Below are positions 17,128-24,526 of a stretch of 32,465 bases of DNA, piece by piece (position 1 is the stretch's first letter; every line of letters begins with the position of its first letter). Location: assembly GCA_025356575.1 (NCBI GenBank), contig JANXSP010000037.1, positions 1 through 32,465 of the forward strand, in the 5' to 3' direction. Under the pieces are notes generated by a model. It ran no database searches and was not told the origin of the DNA. It saw only the letters and a list, made by a program, of their open reading frames with translations. The DNA is from Novosphingobium sp. (GTDB lineage: Bacteria; Pseudomonadota; Alphaproteobacteria; Sphingomonadales; Sphingomonadaceae). A program made the position numbers and the translations under genes.

Positions 17128-17889
17128 ATGACCGTCCGGGTCCGCGTCATTCCCTGCCTCGACGTGCGCGACGGCCGTGTGGTCAAGGGCGTTAACTTCG
17201 TCGATCTGCGCGATGCCGGCGATCCGGTCGAGCAGGCGCGGGCCTATGACGCTGCGGGGGCGGACGAGTTGTGCTTCCTCGACATTTCGGCCAGCCACGA
17301 AGGGCGGGGGACGTTGCTCGACGTGGTGCGGCGCACGGCGGAAGTGTGCTTCATGCCGCTCACAGTCGGCGGCGGGGTGCGCTCGGCGGAAGACGCGCGC
17401 GCGCTGCTCCTGGCGGGCGCGGACAAGGTCGCGGTCAATTCCGCCGCGGTGACCCGGCCCGAAGTCGTCGGCGAAATTGCGGCGCGGTTCGGGAGCCAGT
17501 GCGTGGTCGCCTCGGTCGACGCGCGAAAGTCCGCAAATGGCTGGGAGATATTCACTCACGGCGGGCGCCGCGCCACCGGGATCGACGCGGTCGCGCATGC
17601 GGTGCGCCTGGCCGAACTGGGTGCGGGCGAGCTGCTGGTCACGTCAATGGACGGCGACGGCACCCAAGCCGGCTACGATCTCGCGCTGACCCGCGCGATT
17701 GCCGACGCGGTGAGCATTCCGGTGGTCGCCAGCGGCGGCGTCGGCACGCTCGATCACCTGGTCGCGGGGGTTCTCGAGGGCCACGCCAGCGCGGTCCTTG
17801 CCGCCTCGATCTTTCATTTCGGCACGCATACGATCGGCGAAGCGCACGATGCCTTGCGCGCGGCAGGGATCCCGGCGCGCGCCTCCTGA
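17128..17889 (+). CDS. hisF: Imidazole glycerol phosphate synthase, cyclase subunit
   Basis: Joins PRFAR with HisH-derived ammonia to make imidazole glycerol phosphate and AICAR. 253 residues from ATG 17128 ([21 protein letters not shown]). Catalytic Asp12 lies in CLDVRDG and the second in VASVDARK; phosphate-binding motifs LTVGGGVRS and VVASGGVGT are present. An upstream open frame exists, but it reads through the repeat element and is not protein-like. Its Shine-Dalgarno (GGGGCGGA) is formed by the right end of that repeat and partly overlaps a small hairpin. Confidence 0.97.
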   Translation: MTVRVRVIPCLDVRDGRVVKGVNFVDLRDAGDPVEQARAYDAAGADELCFLDISASHEGRGTLLDVVRRTAEVCFMPLTVGGGVRSAEDARALLLAGADKVAVNSAAVTRPEVVGEIAARFGSQCVVASVDARKSANGWEIFTHGGRRATGIDAVAHAVRLAELGAGELLVTSMDGDGTQAGYDLALTRAIADAVSIPVVASGGVGTLDHLVAGVLEGHASAVLAASIFHFGTHTIGEAHDALRAAGIPARAS

Positions 17890-17913
17890 CATGCGGCTGT
17901 CGGCGGGCTTTAC

Positions 17914-17925
17914 AACCGCGCGGTT
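17914..17925. promoter_or_regulatory. Perfect 12-bp palindrome upstream of the sigma-54 site
   Basis: AACCGCGCGGTT, centred about 60 bases before the -24 element at 17981. Its place fits an upstream activating site for a sigma-54 enhancer-binding protein, but it could also be the end of the hisF transcript. Function is inference. Confidence 0.3.
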
Positions 17926-17979
17926 TGCGCGGCGTCAGTTAACCAGCGCAACCCGCCGCCGAGCCGCGGGGAATGCCGC

Positions 17980-17995
17980 TGGCACGCTCGTTGCG
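17980..17995 (+). promoter_or_regulatory. Sigma-54 (RpoN) promoter of the PEP-CTERM mini-gene
   Basis: TGGCACG-CTCG-TTGCG matches the RpoN consensus TGGCACG-N4-TTGC at every fixed position, with GG at 17981-17982 and GC at 17993-17994. The predicted transcription start, 12 bases after the -12 C, is about 18006, next to the ATG at 18007. This implies a leaderless or near-leaderless message. Confidence 0.7.
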
Positions 17996-18006
17996 TAAAC
18001 TAACTT

Positions 18007-18180
18007 ATGGCTACGCGCATCGTTATCGCCCTTGGCGCCCTCCTCCTTGCGGCACCTGCCGCGGCGCAGGCCGGAACCAGTGTTCCCGAGCCGTCGGACA
18101 TGCTTCTTCTGGGCATGGGGGTGCTCGGGCTCATCCTCGGGCGCAGCAGCGGGCGCAGCCGCAAACCGCCGCGCCAATAG
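18007..18180 (+). CDS. PEP-CTERM mini-protein (signal peptide plus sorting tail)
   Basis: A 57-residue protein. Residues 1-21 (MATRIVIALGALLLAAPAAAQ and the next Ala) are a classic signal peptide with likely cleavage after AQA. Only about six residues separate this from VPEPS (27-31), then a hydrophobic helix (MLLLGMGVLGLILG) and a basic tail (RSSGRSRKPPRQ). That order is the PEP-CTERM sorting signal recognised by exosortase. There is almost no cargo, so the mature product would be a short peptide or membrane-held tail. It sits between hisF and hisE with its own sigma-54 promoter and terminator. There is no Shine-Dalgarno. No exosortase gene is in the window. Similar short proteins exist in sphingomonads as I recall; their role is unknown to me. 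Confidence 0.8.
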   Translation: MATRIVIALGALLLAAPAAAQAGTSVPEPSDMLLLGMGVLGLILGRSSGRSRKPPRQ

Positions 18181-18255
18181 CGATACGAGACACGGATCAC
18201 GCCACGGGGGCAGACGCGCGGTAACTCCTTTCCGCTGCGTTCCAGTGGCCGAGGG

Positions 18256-18290
18256 AGGGGCGTCCGGGCAGCAACCAGGGCGCCCCTTTC
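18256..18290 (+). terminator. Rho-independent terminator after the PEP-CTERM gene
   Basis: AGGGGCGTCC (18256-18265) pairs with GGGCGCCCCT (18278-18287) in a 10-bp stem with a single G-T pair, loop of 12, followed by TT and C. It is the strongest terminator-like structure in the window. It ends the mini-gene unit before hisE. The 75 bases between the stop codon and the stem show nothing else I recognise. Confidence 0.75.
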
Positions 18291-18345
18291 GCATGTTCGG
18301 GCTTTGCCATTGACCCGCTGCGCGCCGCGCCGCATTCCCGCAGGC

Positions 18346-18663
18346 ATGGAATCAAGCGATACCCTCGAACGACTTGCCGCGGCGATCGCCGCGCGCCGCG
18401 GGGCCGATCCGGCCGCCAGCTACGTTGCCCAGCTCCATTCGCGCGGGCTCCCGGTTATCGCGCGCAAGCTGGGCGAGGAAGCGGTCGAGGCGATCGTCGC
18501 GGCGCTTGCGGGCACGCGCGGGGAACTGGTGGGAGAGGCGGCGGACGTGTTGTTCCACTTGGCCGCGCTGCTCGATGCAAAGGGCGTGGCGATGGCGGAA
18601 GTCGCCGCCGAACTGGCGCGGCGCGAGGGTACCTCGGGCATCGCGGAAAAGGCCGCACGATGA
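18346..18663 (+). CDS. hisE: Phosphoribosyl-ATP pyrophosphatase
   Basis: Second step of histidine synthesis: hydrolyses phosphoribosyl-ATP to phosphoribosyl-AMP. 105 residues from ATG 18346 (MESSDTLERLAAAIAARR). Family motifs are [30 protein letters not shown] at about 25-55 and the metal-binding ELVGEAADVLFHLAALLDAKG at 60-80, an all-alpha MazG-like fold. HisI, the following enzyme, is separate and not in this window. The TGA stop overlaps the ATG of the HIT gene as ATGA. The terminator at 18256-18290 cuts it off from hisF, so it needs its own promoter in 18291-18345 or relies on read-through. Confidence 0.95.
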   Translation: MESSDTLERLAAAIAARRGADPAASYVAQLHSRGLPVIARKLGEEAVEAIVAALAGTRGELVGEAADVLFHLAALLDAKGVAMAEVAAELARREGTSGIAEKAAR

Positions 18664-19037
18664 GCGTCGATGTCTCGCTGGCGTATGACGATCAGAACAT
18701 CTTCGCCAAGATCCTCCGCGGAGAGATCCCCAACCGCACCGTTTACCGCGATGAATGGGCGCTGGCGTTCCACGACATCGCCCCGCAAGCGCCGGTCCAT
18801 GTGCTGGTGATCCCGACGGGCGCCTTTGTCAGCTGGGACGATTTCTCGGCCCGGGCGAGCGAAGCGGAGATAGCCGGGTTCGTCCGCGCGGTCGGCCAGG
18901 TAGCGCGCGACCTGGGGCTCACCGGGGCGGGCTACCGCCTGCTTGCCAACACCGGGCACCATGGGCACCAGGAAGTGGCGCACCTGCATGTCCATATCCT
19001 CGCGGGGAAGCCGCTCGGGCCGATGCTGGCGCGGTAG
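18660..19037 (+). CDS. HIT family nucleotide-binding hydrolase
   Basis: A 125-residue histidine-triad protein of the HinT/PKCI branch, likely hydrolysing purine nucleoside phosphoramidates; cytoplasmic. N-terminal NIFAKILRGEIPNRTVYRD and ALAFHDIAPQAPVHVLVIP are characteristic, and the catalytic histidine triad is HLHVHILAG at about 108-116. The ATG overlaps the hisE stop, so the two are translationally coupled. This hisE-HIT pairing is common in alphaproteobacteria. Confidence 0.94.
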   Translation: MSVDVSLAYDDQNIFAKILRGEIPNRTVYRDEWALAFHDIAPQAPVHVLVIPTGAFVSWDDFSARASEAEIAGFVRAVGQVARDLGLTGAGYRLLANTGHHGHQEVAHLHVHILAGKPLGPMLAR

Positions 19038-19101
19038 CGATTGCGCGCGCCGCGCATCCCTCCTTGCCCTGCGACTCGCGCCCCGGCTAAGAGCCACGGC
19101 G

Positions 19102-19557
19102 ATGACGTCACCCCTCCTGCCCACCGGCGGCCGCTTCGACGGTTCGCTGCACCGTTACGCGGTGCGGGTCTATTACGAGGACACCGACTTGTCGGGCGTG
19201 GTCTACCACGCCAACTATCTGCGATGGTTCGAGCGCGCGCGGTCGGACATGTTGCGGTCGCTCGGGATCGACCAGCGCGCCGCCCACGAAGCGGGCGAGG
19301 GCGCCTGGGCGGTCGCCGACCTGGCGATAAAATACCGCTCTCCGGCACGCCTCGACGATGACGTGCTGATCGAAAGCACCTGCGTAAAACTCGGCGCGGC
19401 CAGCGTCGAAATGCGCCAGCGCGCCCTGCGCGGCGAAACCCTGCTGGCCGAAGCCCAGCTGCGCATCGGATTCGTCGCGCCCGATGGCCGGCCGCGGCGC
19501 CAGCCCGCCGGGTGGTGTGAAGCATTCGCGACCGTACTATCCGAAAGAGCCGCATGA
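19102..19557 (+). CDS. ybgC: Tol-Pal-associated acyl-CoA thioesterase YbgC
   Basis: Hotdog-fold thioesterase encoded at the head of tol-pal operons. 151 residues from ATG 19102. The 4-hydroxybenzoyl-CoA thioesterase-type motif YYEDTDLSGVVYHANYLRWFERAR (about 24-47) carries the catalytic Asp. LAIKYRSPARLDDDVLIES is the usual central strand region. The stop overlaps the tolQ ATG (ATGA). A 64-base gap separates it from the HIT gene; I see no clear promoter there. Confidence 0.95.
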   Translation: MTSPLLPTGGRFDGSLHRYAVRVYYEDTDLSGVVYHANYLRWFERARSDMLRSLGIDQRAAHEAGEGAWAVADLAIKYRSPARLDDDVLIESTCVKLGAASVEMRQRALRGETLLAEAQLRIGFVAPDGRPRRQPAGWCEAFATVLSERAA

Positions 19558-20255
19558 CCGATCTCCTGATGCTGGCCGCCGCCGCGGCGCCCACCCGGCT
19601 CAATCCGCTGCGCCTGTTTCTCGACGCCGATATCGTCGTCCAGGTGGTCATGGCCGGGCTGATTCTCGCCAGCGTGTGGACCTGGACGATCATCGTTTCG
19701 TTTTCGCTGCGGATGGGCCGGGTGGGCCGCGCCGTACGGGCATACGAAGCCGAGTTCTGGAACAGCCGCGACCTCGAGGCTTTTCAGACCGAGGCGGGCA
19801 AGCGCGACATCCCCTCGGCGCGCGTCGCGAGCGCGGGGCTGGGCGAATGGCGGCGATCGAGCGCGGGCAAAAGCCCCGACCGCGAAGGTACCCGCCAGCG
19901 GCTTGCCGGGGCGATGGACACCGCGGTAGCGCAGGAAGCCGATACGCTGGCGGAGCGCCTGAACTTCCTCGCCACGACCGGCTCGGTCGCGCCGTTCGTC
20001 GGGCTGTTCGGGACGGTGTGGGGGATCATGAACAGCTTCTTCCAGATCGGGCAGGCGCAGAACTCGTCGCTGGCGGTGGTCGCACCGGGGATTTCCGAAG
20101 CGCTGTTCGCCACAGCGATCGGGCTGTTCGCCGCGATCCCTGCAGTCATCGCCTACAACCGCTTTTCGCACCGGGTGAACGCGTTCGAGGCGCGGCTGCA
20201 ACGCTCTGCGGACCGCTTTCACGCGACGCTGAGCCGCGAGCTGGAGGCCGGCTGA
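19554..20255 (+). CDS. tolQ: TolQ, proton-channel subunit of Tol-Pal
   Basis: Inner-membrane subunit that, with TolR, uses the proton gradient to energise TolA during outer-membrane constriction. 233 residues. First transmembrane helix at about 27-50 (VVQVVMAGLILASVWTWTII), then a cytoplasmic loop, and two further helices at about 140-160 (SVAPFVGLFGTVWGIMNSF) and 178-202 (ALFATAIGLFAAIPAVIAYNRF). The conserved GLFGTVWGI and EALFATAIGLFAAIPAV blocks are diagnostic of TolQ/ExbB; operon context assigns TolQ. Confidence 0.96.
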   Translation: MTDLLMLAAAAAPTRLNPLRLFLDADIVVQVVMAGLILASVWTWTIIVSFSLRMGRVGRAVRAYEAEFWNSRDLEAFQTEAGKRDIPSARVASAGLGEWRRSSAGKSPDREGTRQRLAGAMDTAVAQEADTLAERLNFLATTGSVAPFVGLFGTVWGIMNSFFQIGQAQNSSLAVVAPGISEALFATAIGLFAAIPAVIAYNRFSHRVNAFEARLQRSADRFHATLSRELEAG

Positions 20256-20258
20256 GCG

Positions 20259-20714
<456 letters not shown>

Positions 20715-20718
20715 GCCG

Positions 20719-21588
20719 GTGGGAATGGCGCAATCCTCCCCATTCGCGCGGCTCCGCGGCGAAGAGCGCATCGGTCTTGGCATGGCGCTGGCGGCGCATC
20801 TGGCGCTTGTCGCCGCGCTGCTCTGGCACCCGCCCGTGCCCGCGCCTTTGCCCGAACCCGCGCGGATGACCGTAACCTTAGCCGAAGACGCGGCACCCGC
20901 CGAAACCGCGCCCGAAACGGCTCAGCCCGCGCCCGCAGTCGCGCCGATCCTGGCTGTAGAACCCGCGCTGCCCGAGCCCCGGCCGGTTATCCCGCCCGTC
21001 GCCCAGCCCGTACCCAGGCCGGTGCCGCAGCCGCTGGTCAAAGCCATCCCGGCACTGCGCCCGGCTCCGCTGCCCGCCGCGCGTGCCGCGACCAAGCCCC
21101 AGCCAGCCGTCCAGCCCAAGCCGGCTCCCGCTAAATCTGCCGACACACGCCCGCGCCGCCGCCCCGATAACCCGGTCGGCGGCTCGCTGCTGGGCAGCGA
21201 TTTCCTCAAGGGTGTGCCTGCCGCGCGCGCCACCGGCGCCGCCCGCGCGATGCCCGCCGCGGCGGTCGGTCCGCAAGTGCTCGCCTCGCTTTCGGGGGCC
21301 ATCGCGCGCCAGCTCAAACCACGGTGGAGCGCGCCACAGGGAGTCGACGCCGATCAACTGGTGACCGTGCTGGCGTGGAGCCTCAACGCCGATGGCTCGC
21401 TCGCGGGGGCCCCGCGCGTGGTCCGCCAGGAAGGGATCACCGACGCCAACCGCGCCCAGGCCTCGCGCCACGCCGAACAGGCAGTGCGCGCGGTACAGCT
21501 GGCCGCGCCGTTCACGTTGCCGCCGCAGTACTACGATCAGTGGAAGCGCGTCGCTTCGTTCCGGTTCGACAGAAGGCTTTCCCAATGA
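20719..21588 (+). CDS. tolA: TolA, periplasm-spanning linker (short form)
   Basis: Couples the TolQR motor to TolB/Pal. 289 residues, shorter than the roughly 420 of E. coli. One transmembrane helix at about 18-38 (GLGMALAAHLALVAALLW), a proline/alanine-rich rigid linker at about 45-145 in place of the long enterobacterial helix, then a globular C-terminal domain (about 185-289) containing LSGAIARQLKPRW and AFTLPPQYYDQWK-like text. Start GTG 20719 is chosen by position; ATG at 20725, two codons in, is equally possible. The stop overlaps the tolB ATG. Confidence 0.9.
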   Translation: MGMAQSSPFARLRGEERIGLGMALAAHLALVAALLWHPPVPAPLPEPARMTVTLAEDAAPAETAPETAQPAPAVAPILAVEPALPEPRPVIPPVAQPVPRPVPQPLVKAIPALRPAPLPAARAATKPQPAVQPKPAPAKSADTRPRRRPDNPVGGSLLGSDFLKGVPAARATGAARAMPAAAVGPQVLASLSGAIARQLKPRWSAPQGVDADQLVTVLAWSLNADGSLAGAPRVVRQEGITDANRAQASRHAEQAVRAVQLAAPFTLPPQYYDQWKRVASFRFDRRLSQ

Positions 21589-22964
21589 TCGCGCGTCTTG
21601 CCTTGCTCGCCTTGCTGCTCGCCGCCATGCCCGCGGCTGCGCAAACCCCCACCTCGGCGCCCACGCCCACGCCCATGCCGACCGGCGAAGCGGGCGGGCT
21701 TTCGGGTTCGGTCTCGGACGAGAGCGAGTGGCAGGACCTCGGCATCGCGATCCCCGGGTTCGCGACCGACGCCGAAGTCGCCACCGGCGCCAACAGCGCG
21801 GGCACCGGCGCGCTCGGCGTCAGCCTGGCGCGCGTGATCACCGACGATCTCAAGAACAACGGCTTGTTCAAGCCGGTGGGCCCCGACGCCTTGCCGCGCC
21901 CCGGCTATGCCCAGATCACCGCGCCCGATTTCGCGGTATGGTCGGGGCGCAGCGCCGAGATGCTCGTCCACGGCTATGTCCGCGCCAATCCCGACGGACA
22001 GCTGACCGTCGGCTGCTATCTCTACGATGTCGCGCTCCACCAGCAGCTGGCCAAGGCCGGGTGGGTGGTCGGCGCCGGAGACTGGCGCCGCGCCGCGCAC
22101 AAATGCGCCGATCTGGTCTATTCGCGGCTTTCGGGCGAGAGTCCGTTCTTCGACAGCCGGATCGCCTATATTGCTGAAACCGGACCCAAGGACCACCGGG
22201 TCAAGCGCCTGGCGGTGATGGATTCGGACGGCGCCAACCACCGCTTCCTCACGGGCGGGCAGGCACTCGCGCTGAGCCCGCGGTATTCGCCCGACTACGG
22301 CTCGCTGCTCTATCTCAGCTACGTCAGCGGCAACCCGCGGATCTATGCGTACGATCTGGCCACCAGCCAGCAGCGCCTGATCACCCAAAGCCGCAACCCT
22401 ACCTTCGCCCCGCGCTGGTCGCCCGACGGGCGCTGGGTGCTTTATTCGATGGCGGTTGGCGGAAACACCGACATCTACCGCGTCTCGGCGCGCGGCGGGG
22501 GCGAGAGCCAGCGGCTGACCGACGGGCCGGGGATCGACGTGGGCGGTAGTTACTCGCCCGATGGCAGCAAGATCGTGTTCGAAAGCGACCGTTCGGGCAG
22601 CCAGCAGGTTTATGTCATGGATGCCGATGGCGCGAACCAGCACCGCATCAGCTTTTTCGGCGGCCGCGCCGCGACGCCCGAATGGAGCCCGCGCGGCGAT
22701 CAGATCGCGTTCACCCACATCGCCGGAAATTTGCGAATCGCAGTGATGAGCCCGGCGGGCGGCGCGCTGCGCTATCTCACCGACACCTGGCAGGACGAGG
22801 CGCCGACGTGGTCGCCCAACGGCCGGATCGTGCAGTTCTTCCGCACCACCAAGGGCACCGGGCACACCGCGATCTGGCAGGTCGATCTGACCGGGCGCAA
22901 CGAACGCCGCCTGCCGACCCCGGTCGATGCCTCCGACCCCGCATGGGGACCGGTTCGGCCCTGA
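21585..22964 (+). CDS. tolB: TolB, periplasmic beta-propeller
   Basis: Periplasmic Tol-Pal component that binds Pal and TolA. 459 residues from ATG 21585, with AGAAGG at 21571-21576 as ribosome site. Signal peptide at 1-20 (LALLALLLAAMPAAAQ), a threonine/proline stretch, an N-terminal alpha/beta domain to about 180, and a C-terminal six-bladed propeller shown by repeated SPDG-type blades (RYSPDYGSLLYLSY, RWSPDGRWVLYSM, YSPDGSKIVFESDRSGSQQVYVMD, TWSPNGRIVQFF). All usual TolB landmarks are present. Confidence 0.97.
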   Translation: MIARLALLALLLAAMPAAAQTPTSAPTPTPMPTGEAGGLSGSVSDESEWQDLGIAIPGFATDAEVATGANSAGTGALGVSLARVITDDLKNNGLFKPVGPDALPRPGYAQITAPDFAVWSGRSAEMLVHGYVRANPDGQLTVGCYLYDVALHQQLAKAGWVVGAGDWRRAAHKCADLVYSRLSGESPFFDSRIAYIAETGPKDHRVKRLAVMDSDGANHRFLTGGQALALSPRYSPDYGSLLYLSYVSGNPRIYAYDLATSQQRLITQSRNPTFAPRWSPDGRWVLYSMAVGGNTDIYRVSARGGGESQRLTDGPGIDVGGSYSPDGSKIVFESDRSGSQQVYVMDADGANQHRISFFGGRAATPEWSPRGDQIAFTHIAGNLRIAVMSPAGGALRYLTDTWQDEAPTWSPNGRIVQFFRTTKGTGHTAIWQVDLTGRNERRLPTPVDASDPAWGPVRP

Positions 22965-23028
22965 TACTCCCTCGGCCGCTCGCCGCCGCGTGCGCCGTCC
23001 CGTACGTTATCGTTTGAAGGAGATTGCC

Positions 23029-23550
23029 ATGAATCGCTCGATCCGAACGTTGACCCTGGCGCTCATGGCCAGCGCCGCGCTCGCCGGTTGCGCCAAGAAG
23101 GCGCCCAAGTCGCTTCCGCCCGACCCTGTCGCGGCCAGCTCGACCGCGGCGGATACCGGCATGAACCCTGCCGGCGCGGCGGTTCCCGGTAGCCAGGCCG
23201 ATTTCGTCGCTGTGACGCAGGGCGCGGACACGATCTATTTCGATACCGACAAGTTCGACATCGATAGCGCCGATGCCGCTTCCCTTCAGACGCAGGCCCA
23301 ATGGCTGCAGCGGTATCCCGCCAAGCGCGCGACGCTGGAAGGCCATGCCGATGAACGCGGCACGCGCGACTACAACCTCGCGCTCGGCGAAAAGCGCGCC
23401 AACGCCGCGAAAAACTATCTGGTCAGCCTGGGGGTCGACGCTGCCCGCCTCGGCGTGATCAGCTATGGCAAGGAACGCCCGATCGCGCTGGGTTCGGACG
23501 AGGCCGCCTGGGCCAAGAACCGCCGCGCGGTGACGGTGACGGTGGATTGA
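23029..23550 (+). CDS. pal: Pal, peptidoglycan-associated lipoprotein
   Basis: Outer-membrane lipoprotein that grips peptidoglycan through an OmpA-like domain. 173 residues from ATG 23029, preceded by a strong AAGGAG. Lipobox LAGC with lipidated Cys21. After an alanine/proline spacer, the OmpA-like domain runs from about 68 to 173, with TIYFDTDKFDID, LEGHADERGTRDYNLALGEKRA and YGKERPIALGSDEAAWAKNRRAV. Aspartate and arginine of the HADERGT...NRRAV motifs contact diaminopimelate in the family. Last gene of the tol-pal operon. Confidence 0.97.
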   Translation: MNRSIRTLTLALMASAALAGCAKKAPKSLPPDPVAASSTAADTGMNPAGAAVPGSQADFVAVTQGADTIYFDTDKFDIDSADAASLQTQAQWLQRYPAKRATLEGHADERGTRDYNLALGEKRANAAKNYLVSLGVDAARLGVISYGKERPIALGSDEAAWAKNRRAVTVTVD

Positions 23551-23554
23551 GTAA

Positions 23555-23566
23555 CCAAGCGCTTGG
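23555..23566. other. Perfect 12-bp palindrome after pal
   Basis: CCAAGCGCTTGG, four bases after the pal stop and flanked by GTAA and GGTAAC. It lies between convergent genes, which suggests a weak bidirectional terminator, but there is no T-run. The core also resembles TetR-type operators. Not assignable. Confidence 0.35.
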
Positions 23567-23617
23567 GGTAACCATCCCCGTTCGAATTCACTTAACGCAG
23601 CAGGTGGTTTGCTGGAT

Positions 23618-23791
23618 CTAGCGGGACAGGAACGGAACCGCAGGCGCGCTGGGCAGGGCAGGCATAGCCGCTTCGATCCCGCCGGCCGCCAGACCCGGAC
23701 CGCCCGGCGCGCGCGCCTCGGTGCCGAGCACGACGTACCCGGCCATCGCCATGACCGATAGCGCCACCGAAATCGCCAACTTGCTGCTCAT
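23618..23791 (-). CDS. Small hypothetical membrane or secreted peptide
   Basis: A 57-residue frame from ATG 23791 (MSSKLAISVALSVMAMAGYVVLG), extendable by 13 residues to ATG 23830. The hydrophobic stretch at 5-22 could be a signal peptide or a single membrane helix, followed by a glycine/alanine/proline-rich tail (ARAPGGPGLAAGG onward). No family recognised. Codon positions look GC-biased like the neighbours, but the frame is short, so it may not be real. It is divergent from the J-domain gene across 146 bases and convergent with pal. Confidence 0.45.
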   Translation of the reverse strand: MSSKLAISVALSVMAMAGYVVLGTEARAPGGPGLAAGGIEAAMPALPSAPAVPFLSR

Positions 23792-23937
23792 GCGTGCGTC
23801 CGTCCAAGATTGTCTGCGGCCATATTGCACCGCAGCGTTGCGAAATGAAACCTTATTCGTCGATTTCGGTTCCTGATGGGTTGCGCGCGCCAGTCCGCTG
23901 CGGCTATTTCCAAAGCGATGCCCGCACGATTTGATTC

Positions 23938-24480
23938 ATGACCGCCCGCCGGACCAACGACTGGGGGTTTCCCCGCTGGCGCGGCTATACCGCGAGCAGC
24001 GAGGCGGTGACGGTCAAGCTGTGTGACCGCCACGGTTGCGATGCCAAGGGCGATTGCCCGGCGCCCAAATCGCCCAACAATCCCGACCGCTGGATGTTCT
24101 GCCAGCGCCACGCCGCCGAATACAACGCCGGGTGGGATTATTTCGAGGGCCTCAGCGCGGAGGAAGCCGCGGCGCGCGAGGCGGACGAGACGCGCGACGC
24201 CGGCGGGTACAAGGAAGCCGCGCACTATGGCTGGGCGACATCGGGCGACGGCACCCGCAGCCGTGACGAACTGCGCGCGCTCGACCTGCTCGAACTCACG
24301 CCCGACGCCGATTTCGACGCGATCAAGAAAGCCTATCGGACCAAGGCCAAACTCGTCCACCCCGACCTGCGCCCCGGCGACGAGGACGCCGCCAAGGCGT
24401 TCCAGGCGTTGCAACTGGCGTACGAGGTGCTGCGCGCGGGCGACGAGCGGCGCGAATGGACGGGCCCCGCACCAGCCTAG
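23938..24480 (+). CDS. J-domain co-chaperone with N-terminal Cys/His cluster
   Basis: A 180-residue protein with a C-terminal J domain (about 112-172). LDLLELTPDADFDAIKKAYRTKAKLVHPD carries the HPD tripeptide at 141-143 that stimulates DnaK ATPase. The N-terminal half holds Cys29, His32, Cys34, Cys40, Cys55 and His58, spaced like a small metal-binding module. There is no Gly/Phe region or DnaJ zinc finger, so it is a class-III J protein with a dedicated client rather than DnaJ. A glutamate/alanine-rich helical linker joins the halves. It is 46 bases before the NYN-domain gene, possibly co-transcribed. Confidence 0.88.
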   Translation: MTARRTNDWGFPRWRGYTASSEAVTVKLCDRHGCDAKGDCPAPKSPNNPDRWMFCQRHAAEYNAGWDYFEGLSAEEAAAREADETRDAGGYKEAAHYGWATSGDGTRSRDELRALDLLELTPDADFDAIKKAYRTKAKLVHPDLRPGDEDAAKAFQALQLAYEVLRAGDERREWTGPAPA

Positions 24481-24526
24481 GGACGCAGCGCTGGCGTGAT
24501 CGCCGCCACGGTGGCACCACGCCGCG

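Noticed and set aside
18181..18290. Possible small structured RNA (SRP RNA or riboswitch)
   Set aside because: It lacks the GGAAGCAGC-type SRP core and I could not match any riboswitch consensus; only the terminator hairpin is supported.
23574..23600. GTTCGAATTC resembling a tRNA T-loop
   Set aside because: No acceptor, D or anticodon stems can be built around it.
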